From assembly GCA_038380795.1 (NCBI GenBank), contig CM076268.1, positions 24,499,501-24,563,500 on the forward strand: a DNA stretch of 64,000 bases, written 5' to 3'. The notes beneath the pieces are model-generated. The model ran no database searches. It was not told the origin of the DNA and saw only the letters and a program-made list of their open reading frames with translations. The translations under genes were made by a program, and so were the position numbers. Below are positions 1 through 10,844 of the stretch, one piece after another. The stretch is from Pyrocephalus nanus. Lineage: Eukaryota > Chordata > Aves > Passeriformes > Tyrannidae. How positions within the stretch are numbered: the first letter of the stretch is position 1; every line of letters begins with the position of its first letter.

Positions 1-3000
1 ACTTCTGACTACTGCTTTCTTTATATCTGTGTTTTTTCTTGTTTCTCCCAAGTATCCATAAGGGCACAAATATAATTGTAAGAATTCAAAATTTGAAAGC
101 TTTTCAAAATGGCCCTGACGTAGCATCTGTTGTCTTGTATGAGCATCTCTCCTATCTCTAACTCTCTTAGTTATTAAAAGATCTTGGTTTTCCCTCTTTC
201 TTAGAAAGAGTGTACAGAGCTCATCTGCCAGCTTTAACATCCTTTATCTGTTCAAGTCTCATCAGGAAAGCTTTTTCTGTTGGAAGCATTGGTCAAAGCA
301 CCACTCAGTGTTGATCAAGGCTGTGTTTGTCCATCCCCTTGTTAAGGCTACAGCAGGCTATGAACAATGTCCATGTCTTGTCAGGGTGCAGTTTGACACT
401 TTAACCAAGACGGTTCAATGATGATTGCTATCAAAATGGGACTGAGCTAATCATTACCGTATTGTATTGCTAGCACCTTGGTTGACTACTGTGGCACCAG
501 CACTGGACTAAAGAGTGGAGGGATGAAATCGGGCAGAAACCTAGTCAAGATTTTTGTTCATTTGGTAGGGTGAGTTTTTTGCCCGTGTAGTGCTCTGAGC
601 AGGTTCTGCATGGGGTTAGAGAAGTGCAAGGTTTGGCTCAAGCCACAATGACAGAAATACATGCCAGGGGTGTGGAGTGGGGTGAGGCTCACTGTCAGTC
701 TGGCTTAATTGCATGGTGTCACACTATGCTGCCACACCACTACCCCAGGCCATGGCAGCAGTTGTGCTGATGCCTGGGGCTGAAGCTGTGCAGTGTCAGT
801 CTCTCCCAGCATGGATGGGGCAGGAGTGGCAGGCATGAGCACTACAGCACTTGCACCAACTATGCTGCACCATGGTCTGAGATGGCTCATGATTTGGACT
901 GCCCAGAGTCTGGCCCCAGGCCTTGTGTTTTAGCAACAAATAATACTTATGAGGAATCTGATATGAAAGCGTTTTCTTCCAAACACTCATGGTTTCAGGG
1001 AGTCCCACCCAGCAAGGAATTTCTGTTTCATCAGGTGCTGAAAGGTTGCTAGTGGAAGTGCAGGCGTGCCTGTCTCTGGTGTGGGACCACAGCACATGCT
1101 GCAACCAGTATGCAAATACATCCAACCTAAACACACTGGAAATCCAGTCTCTGACTCACAATGTGGGTGCCTTTGAACTCAATTGCTTTGTAATTTCTGG
1201 CAAATGGAGGAAAGATGACCAGACAAAAGAAGTCAAGGGAAGAACATGTCTTTGCTTTCCACTAACCCTTTTCTCCCTCATCATCTGCCAAGAGTAAACT
1301 TTAATTTTCAATAGAAAAATAAACTTAGCAAGACTTTACATACAGATAATTTTTTTTAAAATGAATGTTAGTTGAAGAAAAACACTGCCCTATTACAGTG
1401 ATGTTTTTAAGCTATATTAGTAGGAGAAATTAGATCTTTAGATTTGAGGCAGGGGATGAAACACAGGCAAAGAGCAGAAAGGGCTTATTCCACTGTTGAA
1501 GTCCCTCTACACCCCTCTCTTCCAAATATGACGATGACTGCATAGCTAACTGCAGCAGATTGCTTTAGCTGGTGCTCTCCTAGTGGGTTAGCAATTGGAA
1601 TTAGGCATTTTGTCATGTTTCACTTCTTAGCAGGCTCTTCTTAGACTTGAGAAATCTCATGTAGACAGAAAAAGTTAGAGCCAATCTGGGATAAATCTTT
1701 CCCCTTCCTTATATGGACTCAGATTCAGAACTGGTACAAATTGAGATATCCCATTACATTCTGTGTGGCATGGCACCACCAACTCTGCTGAGGCTCTGGT
1801 CTTCTCCTCCACAGTGTGGGGACTGTTTCTGGTCAGCTTGTAACTGGTGTGATAACCATTACCCCTTCAGGTGTGCCTGCTCTGGGTTAAGTTTTGGGTG
1901 CCTTTTGAAGGCAATAGTTCTTCAGGAGTCAGTGACTGCAAGCTGGCTATTACTTTGAATGTAGAATATTTCCGATGGGATAATACTAGAAAGAATTTTC
2001 TTTCTATTTGCAGTCAGAAAGAATTTAGGTATTCAGTAGCATTTTCCTTCTTCACATATGCAGAGTGAACAAGTTCAGGAAACTGGTTCATCAAAAACCC
2101 CACACTTTCTCTTGCTAACTTCAAGCCAGATTGCACAGTAAAGTGAACTGAGAAAATCAGCTGCAGAAATTATTGTGCTGGCATGAGAGAGGGGTAACAC
2201 AGGGGCAGCAATGAACAGCTAAGGGCAGCAGTTATATAAACTAGAATAACTATCAAAACACTACTGCCTGAATAAAATCCCATAATACAAATGAACCAGG
2301 ATGTAAAACTGACCAAAGATACCCTAAAGGTAAGGTTCACTGCATTTAGCTTTACGCTGTTGGCATAGTTAATGTGAATTGAGGCACCTGTAATGAACCC
2401 CCATCATCTTCTCTCCAGTTTAGTGCGTCAGCCCACAAAACACTGCTGTCCTCAAAACAAACAAAAAACAAATCTGATGATCTTCTCAAGTTCAAAGAGT
2501 TGGTGTGACCACCCCAAAGGAGAGTTGCTGGCAGCACTTGTGGGTTGCCACTTGCTTATCAGGCTCCAGCAACCACACTGTCCTCATGAGAGCACAAGAT
2601 GTGACTTGGTCTCCTGTGAGCAGATGTGCTCCTTTTAAAATCATCTGAAACATTTGGCTAGTAGAGAGTCTGATCAAAGCAACGTGGATTTACAGTACAG
2701 ATATGGAGTAAATATACTGTAAAAGAGAATGTCCATGCTGAGGATTATCTAGTGCAGAAGCTGTGCTGAGGATAAAAGAGAACAATTTTTTAAAAACCAT
2801 ATTCAGTCTAATAGATTCTGTATTAGATACTGGTTTATTACTTTATGTTAAGGATTTAACTATACATTATGATGATATTGTGTCTCTGCTTCATTTGGCA
2901 AAGCTGAATTTCTCTGCTCGTATCCTGTATTGATATTCAAGGAGTTCATCATTCTTTTTTTTTTCAGGATAATATTTTCCTCACTTTAGCCAGATGAGCA

Positions 3001-5418
3001 GCCTTTATTGTTTTACATCTAATTACCTGCTAAGGAGTCATACAGTGGCAAATCAAACACATAAAAACAATAAGCAGATTTTATTTTGTTTTTTTTTTAA
3101 TATGAAAGAAGCTTCTGAGAAAACAGTCTTTCAATTTTTTTAATCAGCAGAAGTTTCAGAATAAAAACCAAACTAGTACCAAGATGATATTTGTTTCACT
3201 GTGATAAGTAAATACTCTACATGTAACTGAGTTTAGTTCCAAATTACTTGAAGAGAGTGACTGTTCTGCTCTCCAAGTCTTATCTTTTCCATTTGTGTGA
3301 TAGGAGGTTAAGTGTCTGTGTAAAATAGTGTGACTAACTTTTGCAGACAGTGTTTCCTCTTTGTTCATGTTTTTCTTGCTAAACTGTTCAAGCTTGCATT
3401 GAGGTCTCAAGCTTAGCTTAGTTTTGAGGCACAGACTCAAATATTTACACTTGTTCAGGAATGTGTTGAACATAATTTCATTGTGCATAAAAATATTACA
3501 CTGTAATTCTCTGCAACTTTTAGCAATTGAACAGTGTTTTTTGATATTTCATAGACATTTTCAGTCCAGAAATTCTACAAAGAAATAAAACTCATACAAC
3601 TTTTGTTGTAACAACAGAAGGCCTGTTGTTACAACAGTTCCAGGCTCATTTTTTTAAACATAAAAAAGACAGATAAGGGACTTAATTTAGTGGTGAGGGG
3701 TTTTTGTTTGTTTGTTTAAATGCTGCTTGACGAGGACTCAGTTTCGGAAGTCCTTTGAAATACTGGGCATCATAAATGTCTCTGCCTTTTCTGGTTCTTC
3801 TATACTAATCTTTGTGCATCATCTGCAAGACATCAGACATTGTTTTGTCACTTTCATATCTCTTGAGATATACTTTTAAATGCAACCCTTTTCACCAGAA
3901 GTAACAATTTTATACATCCATCCTATAAATGCTGGGATCTTGCCAACATCATGAATTTCTCCATTCCCCAAACCCTTTCCTATTCTATTTAAACTAGTTA
4001 GTCTCATTTTCAGAGCTGTGCAGGGTAGGTGTAAAAGAAAATTGCTGCTTCTATCAATTATAACAAAAATCTATGGGAAAGAAGCAGAGTTGAGCTTCAA
4101 GATTCCCTTGTATATTCAAAGGATTGACCTTGGAATCTTCTAACAATTCCATTAAGATATTCATATTAGGAATCTTCTTTCTGAGTCAAGGTCTGATAGA
4201 GATGATTAGAAGAGGTTTGAATGAGTCCATTTTGACTAAAGGCTTTCCTTATGGACTGGATCAGGTTTTCTCTTTTGAAATATGTTGTACTGTTTACAAA
4301 TTTCAAAATATTACAATTACAAGATTTCTTTAGGTGTGTCATACAGATAGTTAATAGCATGCAGAAGGTAAGAGACTCATTTTTCTGCTTGAGCAAATGA
4401 GTGTAGCTGTATTCTCTATATTATATATATCACTGAAAAACATTGTATGGTTTATAGGTGAAAATTTTGTTTGGAAATTCATATCTGTAAGGGAAATGCG
4501 AGATATGTATTACAAATTTTTTTTTTTGTTATACTAATTGAATTGAATAATGTGTTTTATCTTATTACTTTACCTGGAACATACACACACACACTTGGTG
4601 TATTTCAGTCTTTTCCTTGCTGAGGAGAGAGAAACTGAAAAGGGAAAAAAAAATACACTTGGTCCAGCTTTCCCGAAGCAGGAGAAATACTCTGGATTTT
4701 GCAGGTCACATGACCAACCACATAAGCAACCAAGCATAATGACTAGTTCTTTTGCAGTAACATTATTACATTATTACCTGATTTTCTGTTCAGAATCTTC
4801 TCTAACCTGCACACATCTTTCCAAAAAATTCCCTTTAACAGACCATTCTTCAGCTTATTCAGGAGAGAGAAAGAAGACAAAGGATAACTAAGAGATCTTT
4901 TGGCAGACTGTCTAGAAGTTGTCAGCTGAAGGGTTTTAGTGGAAATGTCTGTTCTTTGACAAACCTTTTCCTGGATAAGCAAAGTGCCAGCAATCATTTC
5001 TCATCAAATTTCTTTCAGATCTTGAAATTCTTGAATCTAATGTACTAGGTCTAGACCACTTCATGGCTTTTATTTGGCATGATTGATTCTAAGAGAGGCA
5101 AATCAGCCCTGACCTGCAGCTCTGTTTGTTAGCAGTGCTTTGCCTCTCCTGCACAAAGAACGTGTTAATTCAATTAAAACATGTCATTCCTGTGTAACAT
5201 GCTTACCAGGCAAGTTACTAATTTGAAGACTGCTAAACTTATTCTGTTTTTTGAAGTCATTTCTGAATTTTTGTCTCCTTTGAGGAAATATCTGTTGATA
5301 ATTTTCAATTTTATGTAACGAAAATATCTAATAGGGCAATGTTAATGAGCAGCTTGGCTTAACTTGGCCATGGAGAGAAAAGCAAAGTTATAATGCCAAT
5401 ACACAAGCTCAGCAACCT
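1..5418. other. Non-coding AT-rich stretch, no gene recognised
   Basis: No open frame here exceeds 113 codons and none resembles a known protein. A somewhat GC-richer patch lies at about 640-1130 but has few CpGs and no promoter elements I can support. Short features are a (AC)6 run at 4583-4594, T-rich runs near 2945 and 3090, a GTTT run near 3702-3718 and a strong hairpin at 3604-3636 (listed separately). The stretch 5040-5300 is unique, moderately AT-rich and carries AATTCAATTAA-type homeodomain-like cores. It has the texture of a conserved non-coding element, but that is only an impression. Nothing else was seen. Confidence 0.6.
3604..3636. repeat. Perfect inverted repeat (14-bp arms, 5-nt loop)
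   Basis: Arms at 3604-3617 and 3623-3636 are exact reverse complements around the loop AAGGC. The arm is built from GTTGTAACAACAG. It is too short for a typical pre-miRNA stem, has no transposase or flanking target-site duplication that I can see, and lies in AT-rich DNA. It may be a chance palindrome, a replication-slippage product or a small remnant of a palindromic repeat. Confidence 0.85.
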
Positions 5419-5692
5419 ATCACAGAATGGGTCAGATTGGAAAGGATCACAGTGGGGTCATCTGATTCAACCTCCCTTCTCAGGCAGGGTCATCCTAGAA
5501 AAACATTGCAAAGGATTGTGTCCAGACAGTTCTTGAATATCGAGTGATGGAGACTCCATACCCTCTCTGGCTCTTCCTCAAATTCAGGTGGAAATTCCTG
5601 CCCATTGTTTCTTGTCCTATTGACTGGCAACACCAAGAAGAGCCTGGTTCCATCCTCTTGGCACTCTCCCTTCAGATACTCATATACTTCTG
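5419..5692 (-). mobile_element. CR1 LINE, 3'-end fragment, degraded
   Basis: Read on the minus strand this is the classical 3' portion of an avian CR1 retrotransposon. It runs through the 'gtgccaagaggatgga' block, the 'gacaag..acaatggg' block, the 'ggagtctcc' and 'attcaagaa' blocks, the 'gaccctgcctgag' block and finally 'cattctgtgat' at the left edge. The 3' terminus is therefore at about 5419 and the element is 5'-truncated near 5692, as most CR1 copies are. Scattered substitutions and small gaps show an old, inactive copy. No reverse-transcriptase coding part is present. The subfamily cannot be assigned by eye. Confidence 0.93.
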
Positions 5693-7995
5693 GAATAATG
5701 GGAAACCACTAAGACTGGCCTAGCTCAGGGTAAGAATATGTCCTCTCATAGACCAGAAGCTCTAACTAGCTTAAGATGAGGAGGCCAGTGGTAATGGGTT
5801 AAAATGGATTTCACCTTAGCAAAACTGAATTCTGTTGCTTGGCCTTGCTTTAACTTATTTGTGCTTCAGTACGTCTGGTTCCTTGTTAGTAACATGAAGG
5901 AAATAATTCCTTTTCCCGTAGTTTTGCCTGACTGCCCTACTTAGACTGTAAAGTCTTTGGAACAACTGCTGTCTGATCTAATGTGCATGTACAGAGCAGA
6001 GCACAATGAAGTCCTGATCTCAGCAGGAGCCCCATCTGCTACTGCTGAGATAAATGATCTTTTCAGTACTGGTTGTTTTTTAATCTCTTTAAATTACCAT
6101 AAATACATTTTTAAAGCCATATGCTTTCATTCTATATCCCACTTCACTGAAGAAATCTGGGTTTCTGTGGAAATATAATTATGTAACCATATAATTAAAG
6201 ACTGCATCATACCCTGTACATGCAAGAGGGCTGAGATGAGGTCAAGTGCCAGACTGATCTGCCACTTTGTACATTTCAAGTACCTAAACTTACTTTAGAA
6301 AGGTTATTTTAAATATAAATTTGTGTATGGAGTTTTATACTCTTCTAAAGAAAGAGCTTTCTGTTGACTTGCAATTAGTTCATTTAAACTCAAATTGGTT
6401 TGTGGTAGAAGAAACTGTGATTGTGAAGAGGCCCATTAGTTTCTGGGTTTGTGTGTCTAGTGTTGGATGCTCACTGAGAAATCCAAAAGAAACTTCTCAT
6501 TTTGTGAGGGAGGACAGAGAGAGAACTACGTCATAGCAAGAGTAAAGCCCTCAGGAGGAGCTGTGTCAGAATGGACCAAGGGTAGCAGAAGCTTTAGGAG
6601 TGGGAGGACATTTTATATTTTTCACTCTATCTCTCCCTGCTGCATCAGTGTATGTGTGTTCCCAGTTTAGCATGTGGCACTGCTGCTATTTTGGCAGAGG
6701 CATGAGCATAACATTACAGTGTTTGTTAGGGGTTTGGCTGAATACCCAAAATTGCTAGAATGCTGCAGATGCTTTAAAGCAAGTGGAAAAGTTTGGAAGT
6801 CAATAATTTATCCAAACTGGACGAGGAATATATAGGCTAAGCAAAGAGCATGTCTCTAATCATGAGTATTTTGTCACTGTCGACTATTAAGATTTTGCCT
6901 TACAGGGGGCACGTGCTGTAGCCTTTTAAAAAATACCACAAGTTTCTTTAACAACAGAAATTATTATTCAGCCTGGATGTTGAGATTGCTGCCATTTCCA
7001 GTGTAACAGTATGTAGGGAATAAGGGTCACTGGCTCTTGACAGACCTTCGTCTTTCAGGCTCTGAAGAACCAGGGTAATTCCTGTGTTATGTGAGCACTC
7101 AAACTTGACTTGTTATAAACTGCTGCAGGGGGCACATGTGCAGAAGAGTGAGTGGAGAAAGATTTCTTGAACCTAGGTCCCTGCAGTACATGTTTGCATA
7201 AACCCAAAGACTCAGAACACTGGCATTTATTTTGGTATTCCTTTTTTTTTTTTTTTTTTTTCCTTTCTGAACAGAGGAGCTGTGTATAAAGAGCTTCTTT
7301 ACTTTTATGAAATTTGAAACAACACCATTTTTTGTCACGGTGATGTTCTAAGAGTTTTGTGGTTTCTTGTAGTTCTTCTGCTGGTTTGGTTTTGTTGTTG
7401 TTATTGTTGGTTTGTTGTTTTTTGTTTTTTACTTCAGGAGACATTAGAGATTTACATACAGAAAATCTTTCCTTCCTCAAGAATCCAACTAACAAAGAAT
7501 GCATGTAAGCACCAGGTGCAAGAAAACCAAGGTAATTGTCTGTAATTGTGAGATTCTTGCTAACACAATACGTCTCTCAGTTGGATATGTACACAGCATC
7601 CATTTCTGCTGATGGAAGTTACACAACAAATTGAGGGTACAATAGGGCCATTTATGTTTAGCTTCTTTTACATAAAATGTATTGATTTTTTCTTTGGTAG
7701 GGGACTTTTTTAAACAAAATCAAACATTTACATGTGTAAAATATAACATCCATAATTTTTCACAAGTTGTTAAAGTCCAATTAGGGTTCTGCAATCTGTA
7801 CTTGGTAGTAAGATAATTTGCTGTTACCAAAGAAAATACATTTGGTGTATTTCATATGTAAATGAATTTACTTCATAGAAGAATTTAAAAAGGCTTTGGA
7901 AGTTGATGCTTTTGGTAACATCAACATTTGCTTAACTTTGAATGGCTTTTCATAATAACAGAATCTTTGGCACTCCCTTTTGGCCTTCCACCCAG
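5693..7995. other. Non-coding stretch, no gene recognised
   Basis: Unique AT-rich sequence without a recognisable gene or promoter. It contains a 20-base T run at 7242-7261. That run produces a lysine-rich open frame of 149 codons on the minus strand (7055-7504) that I regard as an artefact of low complexity. Nothing else was seen. Confidence 0.6.
7242..7261. repeat. Poly(T) tract
   Basis: An uninterrupted run of 20 T. It could be a reverse-orientation poly(A) tail of a retroposed sequence, but I found no recognisable retrocopy beside it. Confidence 0.95.
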
Positions 7996-8085
7996 TCTCA
8001 AGGTACCTCGCAAACACAAAGCTGCACAGTTCTGTATCATCCCCATATTACAGATGGAGCACAGATAAATCTCTGCCTGTGGTCT
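7996..8085 (+). mobile_element. MIR/L2-like ancient repeat remnant
   Basis: The stretch starts with 'tctcaaggtacctcgcaaac', which resembles the 'ctcaaagcactttacaaac' block. It continues with 'catccccatattacagatgg', close to the well-known 'tccccattttacagatgagg' block, then sequence like 'gaggcacagagaggttaagtg' and 'cttgcccaaggtc'. These blocks in this order characterise MIR-type SINEs and related amniote repeats derived from L2 or CR1 tails. The copy is strongly diverged and fragmentary, so its exact family and ends are uncertain. Confidence 0.6.
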
Positions 8086-10626
8086 GATTTAAATCACGTG
8101 TTGGCTTCAGCTTCCAGTGATGGTGACCAGCTGGCTCTTTTTGAGATAACCAGTGTAAACTTCCCAAGCAGCTTTGCCTTACACTTTCTGAGCTGCTCTC
8201 ACTTTCCAACAAGAGGTGGGTTCTGCTGGCACATGAAGAGTCCTCCCCTGCTTGTGCTGAGGCTTCACACCTGCTGGGCACCTTGACTGCTGACTGTTAA
8301 GCCCTTACATGAAACTTGACCACCTATGCAAAGAAGATATCCAGTGTTGTGAAGAGTGGAGGTGAGAGCATCCTTTAGCTGATGTCTCATGTCTTGAACA
8401 GCCAGATAGGCTAAATCAGACTACCTGCCGCTCTATGAAAACCAGTTATTCTTTCATGTTCACTCTTAGTTCCTCTTTGGATGACAAAAATCCGGATTTT
8501 TTTTTTTTTATTTTCAAGCACCCATAAAGAACAGAAAAAATGTGATTTTCATGATAGGCGATGAACCCTTTAATTCTGATCTCATACTTTGAATAGTGTC
8601 TCAGATGTGTTTAAAATTAGCCTACTAAAGCAGGTATGACCTTTAGTGAAGAAAGAATTTCGAACTGCTTTTTATTCCCAATCAGGTTCCTCTCCAAAAA
8701 CTTCTTCCAAATTACAAATATTGGACTGTTTTGTTGATGTGTTTTTGTCTTGAAAAAGAGCAAATTACTTCATTTAATGTGACTAAAAACTTTCTTACAC
8801 AATTTCATATTTATAACTGTGGAAATGATTGTTCATTTATTTTTTTTATGATCTTCTCTAGATGATATACAGGGCAGAAACATGGGTTGGAGTTACTGAG
8901 CTGACAAACTATATCAAAACACTAAACTTGAGAGAATCAAAATATTCCTTTTTCTATCGTTGCTTACAAAACAGGTCACCAAACCATTTGTCAGAATTAG
9001 CACGCAGTTGTAAAATACTTATTAAAACTCAGCTATGTGCTTTCATATGGTTTTAATAACAGTCCTGTTTGCACTTCCTGGTTATTAAGAATTAACAAAT
9101 CAAGGAAGGTATAATAATTTTTATTTCTAATTTATCTAGAAATTTCCAGAAGTCATTTTACTGGCTGTATAATATTAGTATTGTAATGTGTTTCTTTTAA
9201 ATTTTGAAGGCTAACTAAAACTTGGTCTGTTTTAACCAATGACCAACCTGCAGTACTCTTCACTAGCAATTGCTGTCTATCTTTAGTTTCTCTTTCTTTA
9301 ATTTGTTTATTTGCTGTTGTCACTTCATTTCAATATATTCTAGGACAAAAATATGTCTATTCTGACATATGGGAGATTTGTTGGAAGTTATCCAGGGAAG
9401 TCTTTCAGATCTGTAGGGATAGGAGGGCAGAGCAATGAGCTGTACCACACAAGGGATGTCTTGTGCTCCCTGGGAGAAGTCAGAGCAGAAACTGCAACAG
9501 GTGATTTCTGGGGTCTGTCAGTTTGCGTCACTGTCCCAAAGGAAAATATTCACAGTATGAAATGAAGGTGGTGGTGAGAAACAGAACAATCACAGAAAAC
9601 ATGCCTGTGGCCGTATTACCTCAGGCTGTGACCTTGTGAGGTCTCGCTTATGGGGAGATCAGTAGCTGGACTGCAGAGCTGCAGCGACCGCCCAGGAGCT
9701 GGTGGGCACGCTGGAGCACACAGCAGTTGTCCTTCTCTGCATCTGTGTTGAATCAGTGTCACAATGTATTACTCTGTGTGTGTGGTGCTGCTTTCATGTT
9801 ACGTGAACATTTGTGGATTTGTGTGCACTGAGGCCTCTGAATACCACAAAGGGTACACAAGTGACACACTGAGGAAAAGGAGGGGAAATAGCAGGGAACC
9901 TGTGTGCTATCTCTTAACTGCCTCATAAGGTGCTGTGAGTGCCAATAAGTGCAATGGGAAACACCAGTCCAAGCTGTGGCTTCTTTTCTGATTGCTAACA
10001 ACTGTTTTGCTTAGCAAAAGGCTAAGCAAAAGGCAGTGGGTACACACTACCAGCTTCATTGAAATAGGGCAGTCAGTTTTAGTTGTAGTATTGTTCTAAG
10101 AAGAGGATAAAACATCTGGAAACAGCTAGAATACTTTTTTTTTCTTCCAATGAAAAAAGAAATTACCAAATTAAATCATCCTAGTAAAAATTCAATTCTA
10201 GATTCTGAACTGGCTAAGCAAGTTAAAATCTGAAGTATTGGTTACAATCACCTTTCATGTGCACCTGAAGAAACGCTGACTCCACAGATACCCCAGGCAG
10301 CATCCCTACCATGCTGTACCTATGAATAAATACCTCACCCACATTCCCCATCCCACACCCCCAGTTCACTTCTTCCATGCACTTCAATATATTCAAGATG
10401 TCATCTTTGCAGATGTCCATACTGGGCTTTCCTGATAAACTGGACAGGGGAGATATTGGAAAGGAATAGAGGGCAATGAAGGAGAAAACACATTTCCCCT
10501 CAGACAGATTGTAACTGCACAGGTTTATTCATTAGGCTGATTGCTGTGTCTGTGCACACTTCCATAAAACCAGACTCACAGAGTGGATTGACAGAGCATT
10601 CATATGGCTCGGATTGCACGATCCAG
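8086..10626. other. Non-coding stretch, no gene recognised
   Basis: Unique sequence with no recognisable gene. A GC-richer patch at about 9590-9740 carries several CpGs but is far short of a CpG island. Two open frames begin right after acceptor-like sequence (tttattttttttatgatcttctctag before 8862 in effect a T-rich tract plus AG; TATATTCTAG before 9344), but neither has a good downstream donor or a recognisable protein. A hairpin at 10001-10037 is listed separately. A T-rich run lies at about 10135-10143. Confidence 0.55.
10001..10037. repeat. Inverted repeat around GCTTAGC/GCTAAGC
   Basis: TTTTGCTTAGC at 10005-10015 is an exact reverse complement of GCTAAGCAAAA at 10021-10031, with a loop of AAAAG. 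Outside the arms, ACTG (10001-10004) pairs again with CAGT (10034-10037) across a two-base GG bulge, giving a stem of about 15 bp. The loop plus right arm also makes a short direct repeat of GCAAAAGG type. No function can be assigned. Confidence 0.8.
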
Positions 10627-10844
10627 GACAGAGGCAATGGGGACAAACTGACACTCCAAACACAAAAGAGCACTTATTTACTGTGAAGGTGGAATAAGTT
10701 GAATAGAGAGTTTGTGAAGTCTCCCACTGTGGAGATATTCAAAACCTGACAACAGTGCACTGGCAGTTCTAGTTGGCCTGCTTGAGCAAGGGGATTGGAC
10801 TATTTGATCTTCTGAGGTTCCTGCTAACCCCAGCCATTCTGTGT
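10627..10844 (+). mobile_element. CR1 LINE, 3'-end fragment, degraded
   Basis: On the plus strand the sequence follows the CR1 3' region. It starts with 'ggacagaggcaatggggac', continues through an 'actgtgaaggtgg' block, 'gaagtctcccactgtggag', 'atattcaaaacc' and 'cctgcttgagcaaggggatt', then 'ggactatttgatcttctgag' and 'attctgtg' at about 10844. This is the opposite orientation to the copy at 5.4 kb. It is 5'-truncated, has many substitutions and a gap, and no coding part. It is inactive and old. Confidence 0.93.

Noticed and set aside
2866..2910. ATGATGA followed by CTGA, like C/D box snoRNA boxes
   Set aside because: The spacing is short, there is no terminal stem and no C'/D' pair. Such short motifs are expected by chance.
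7055..7504. 149-codon minus frame with lysine runs
   Set aside because: The lysines come from the 20-base T tract and from TTG/TTT-rich sequence; low-complexity artefact.
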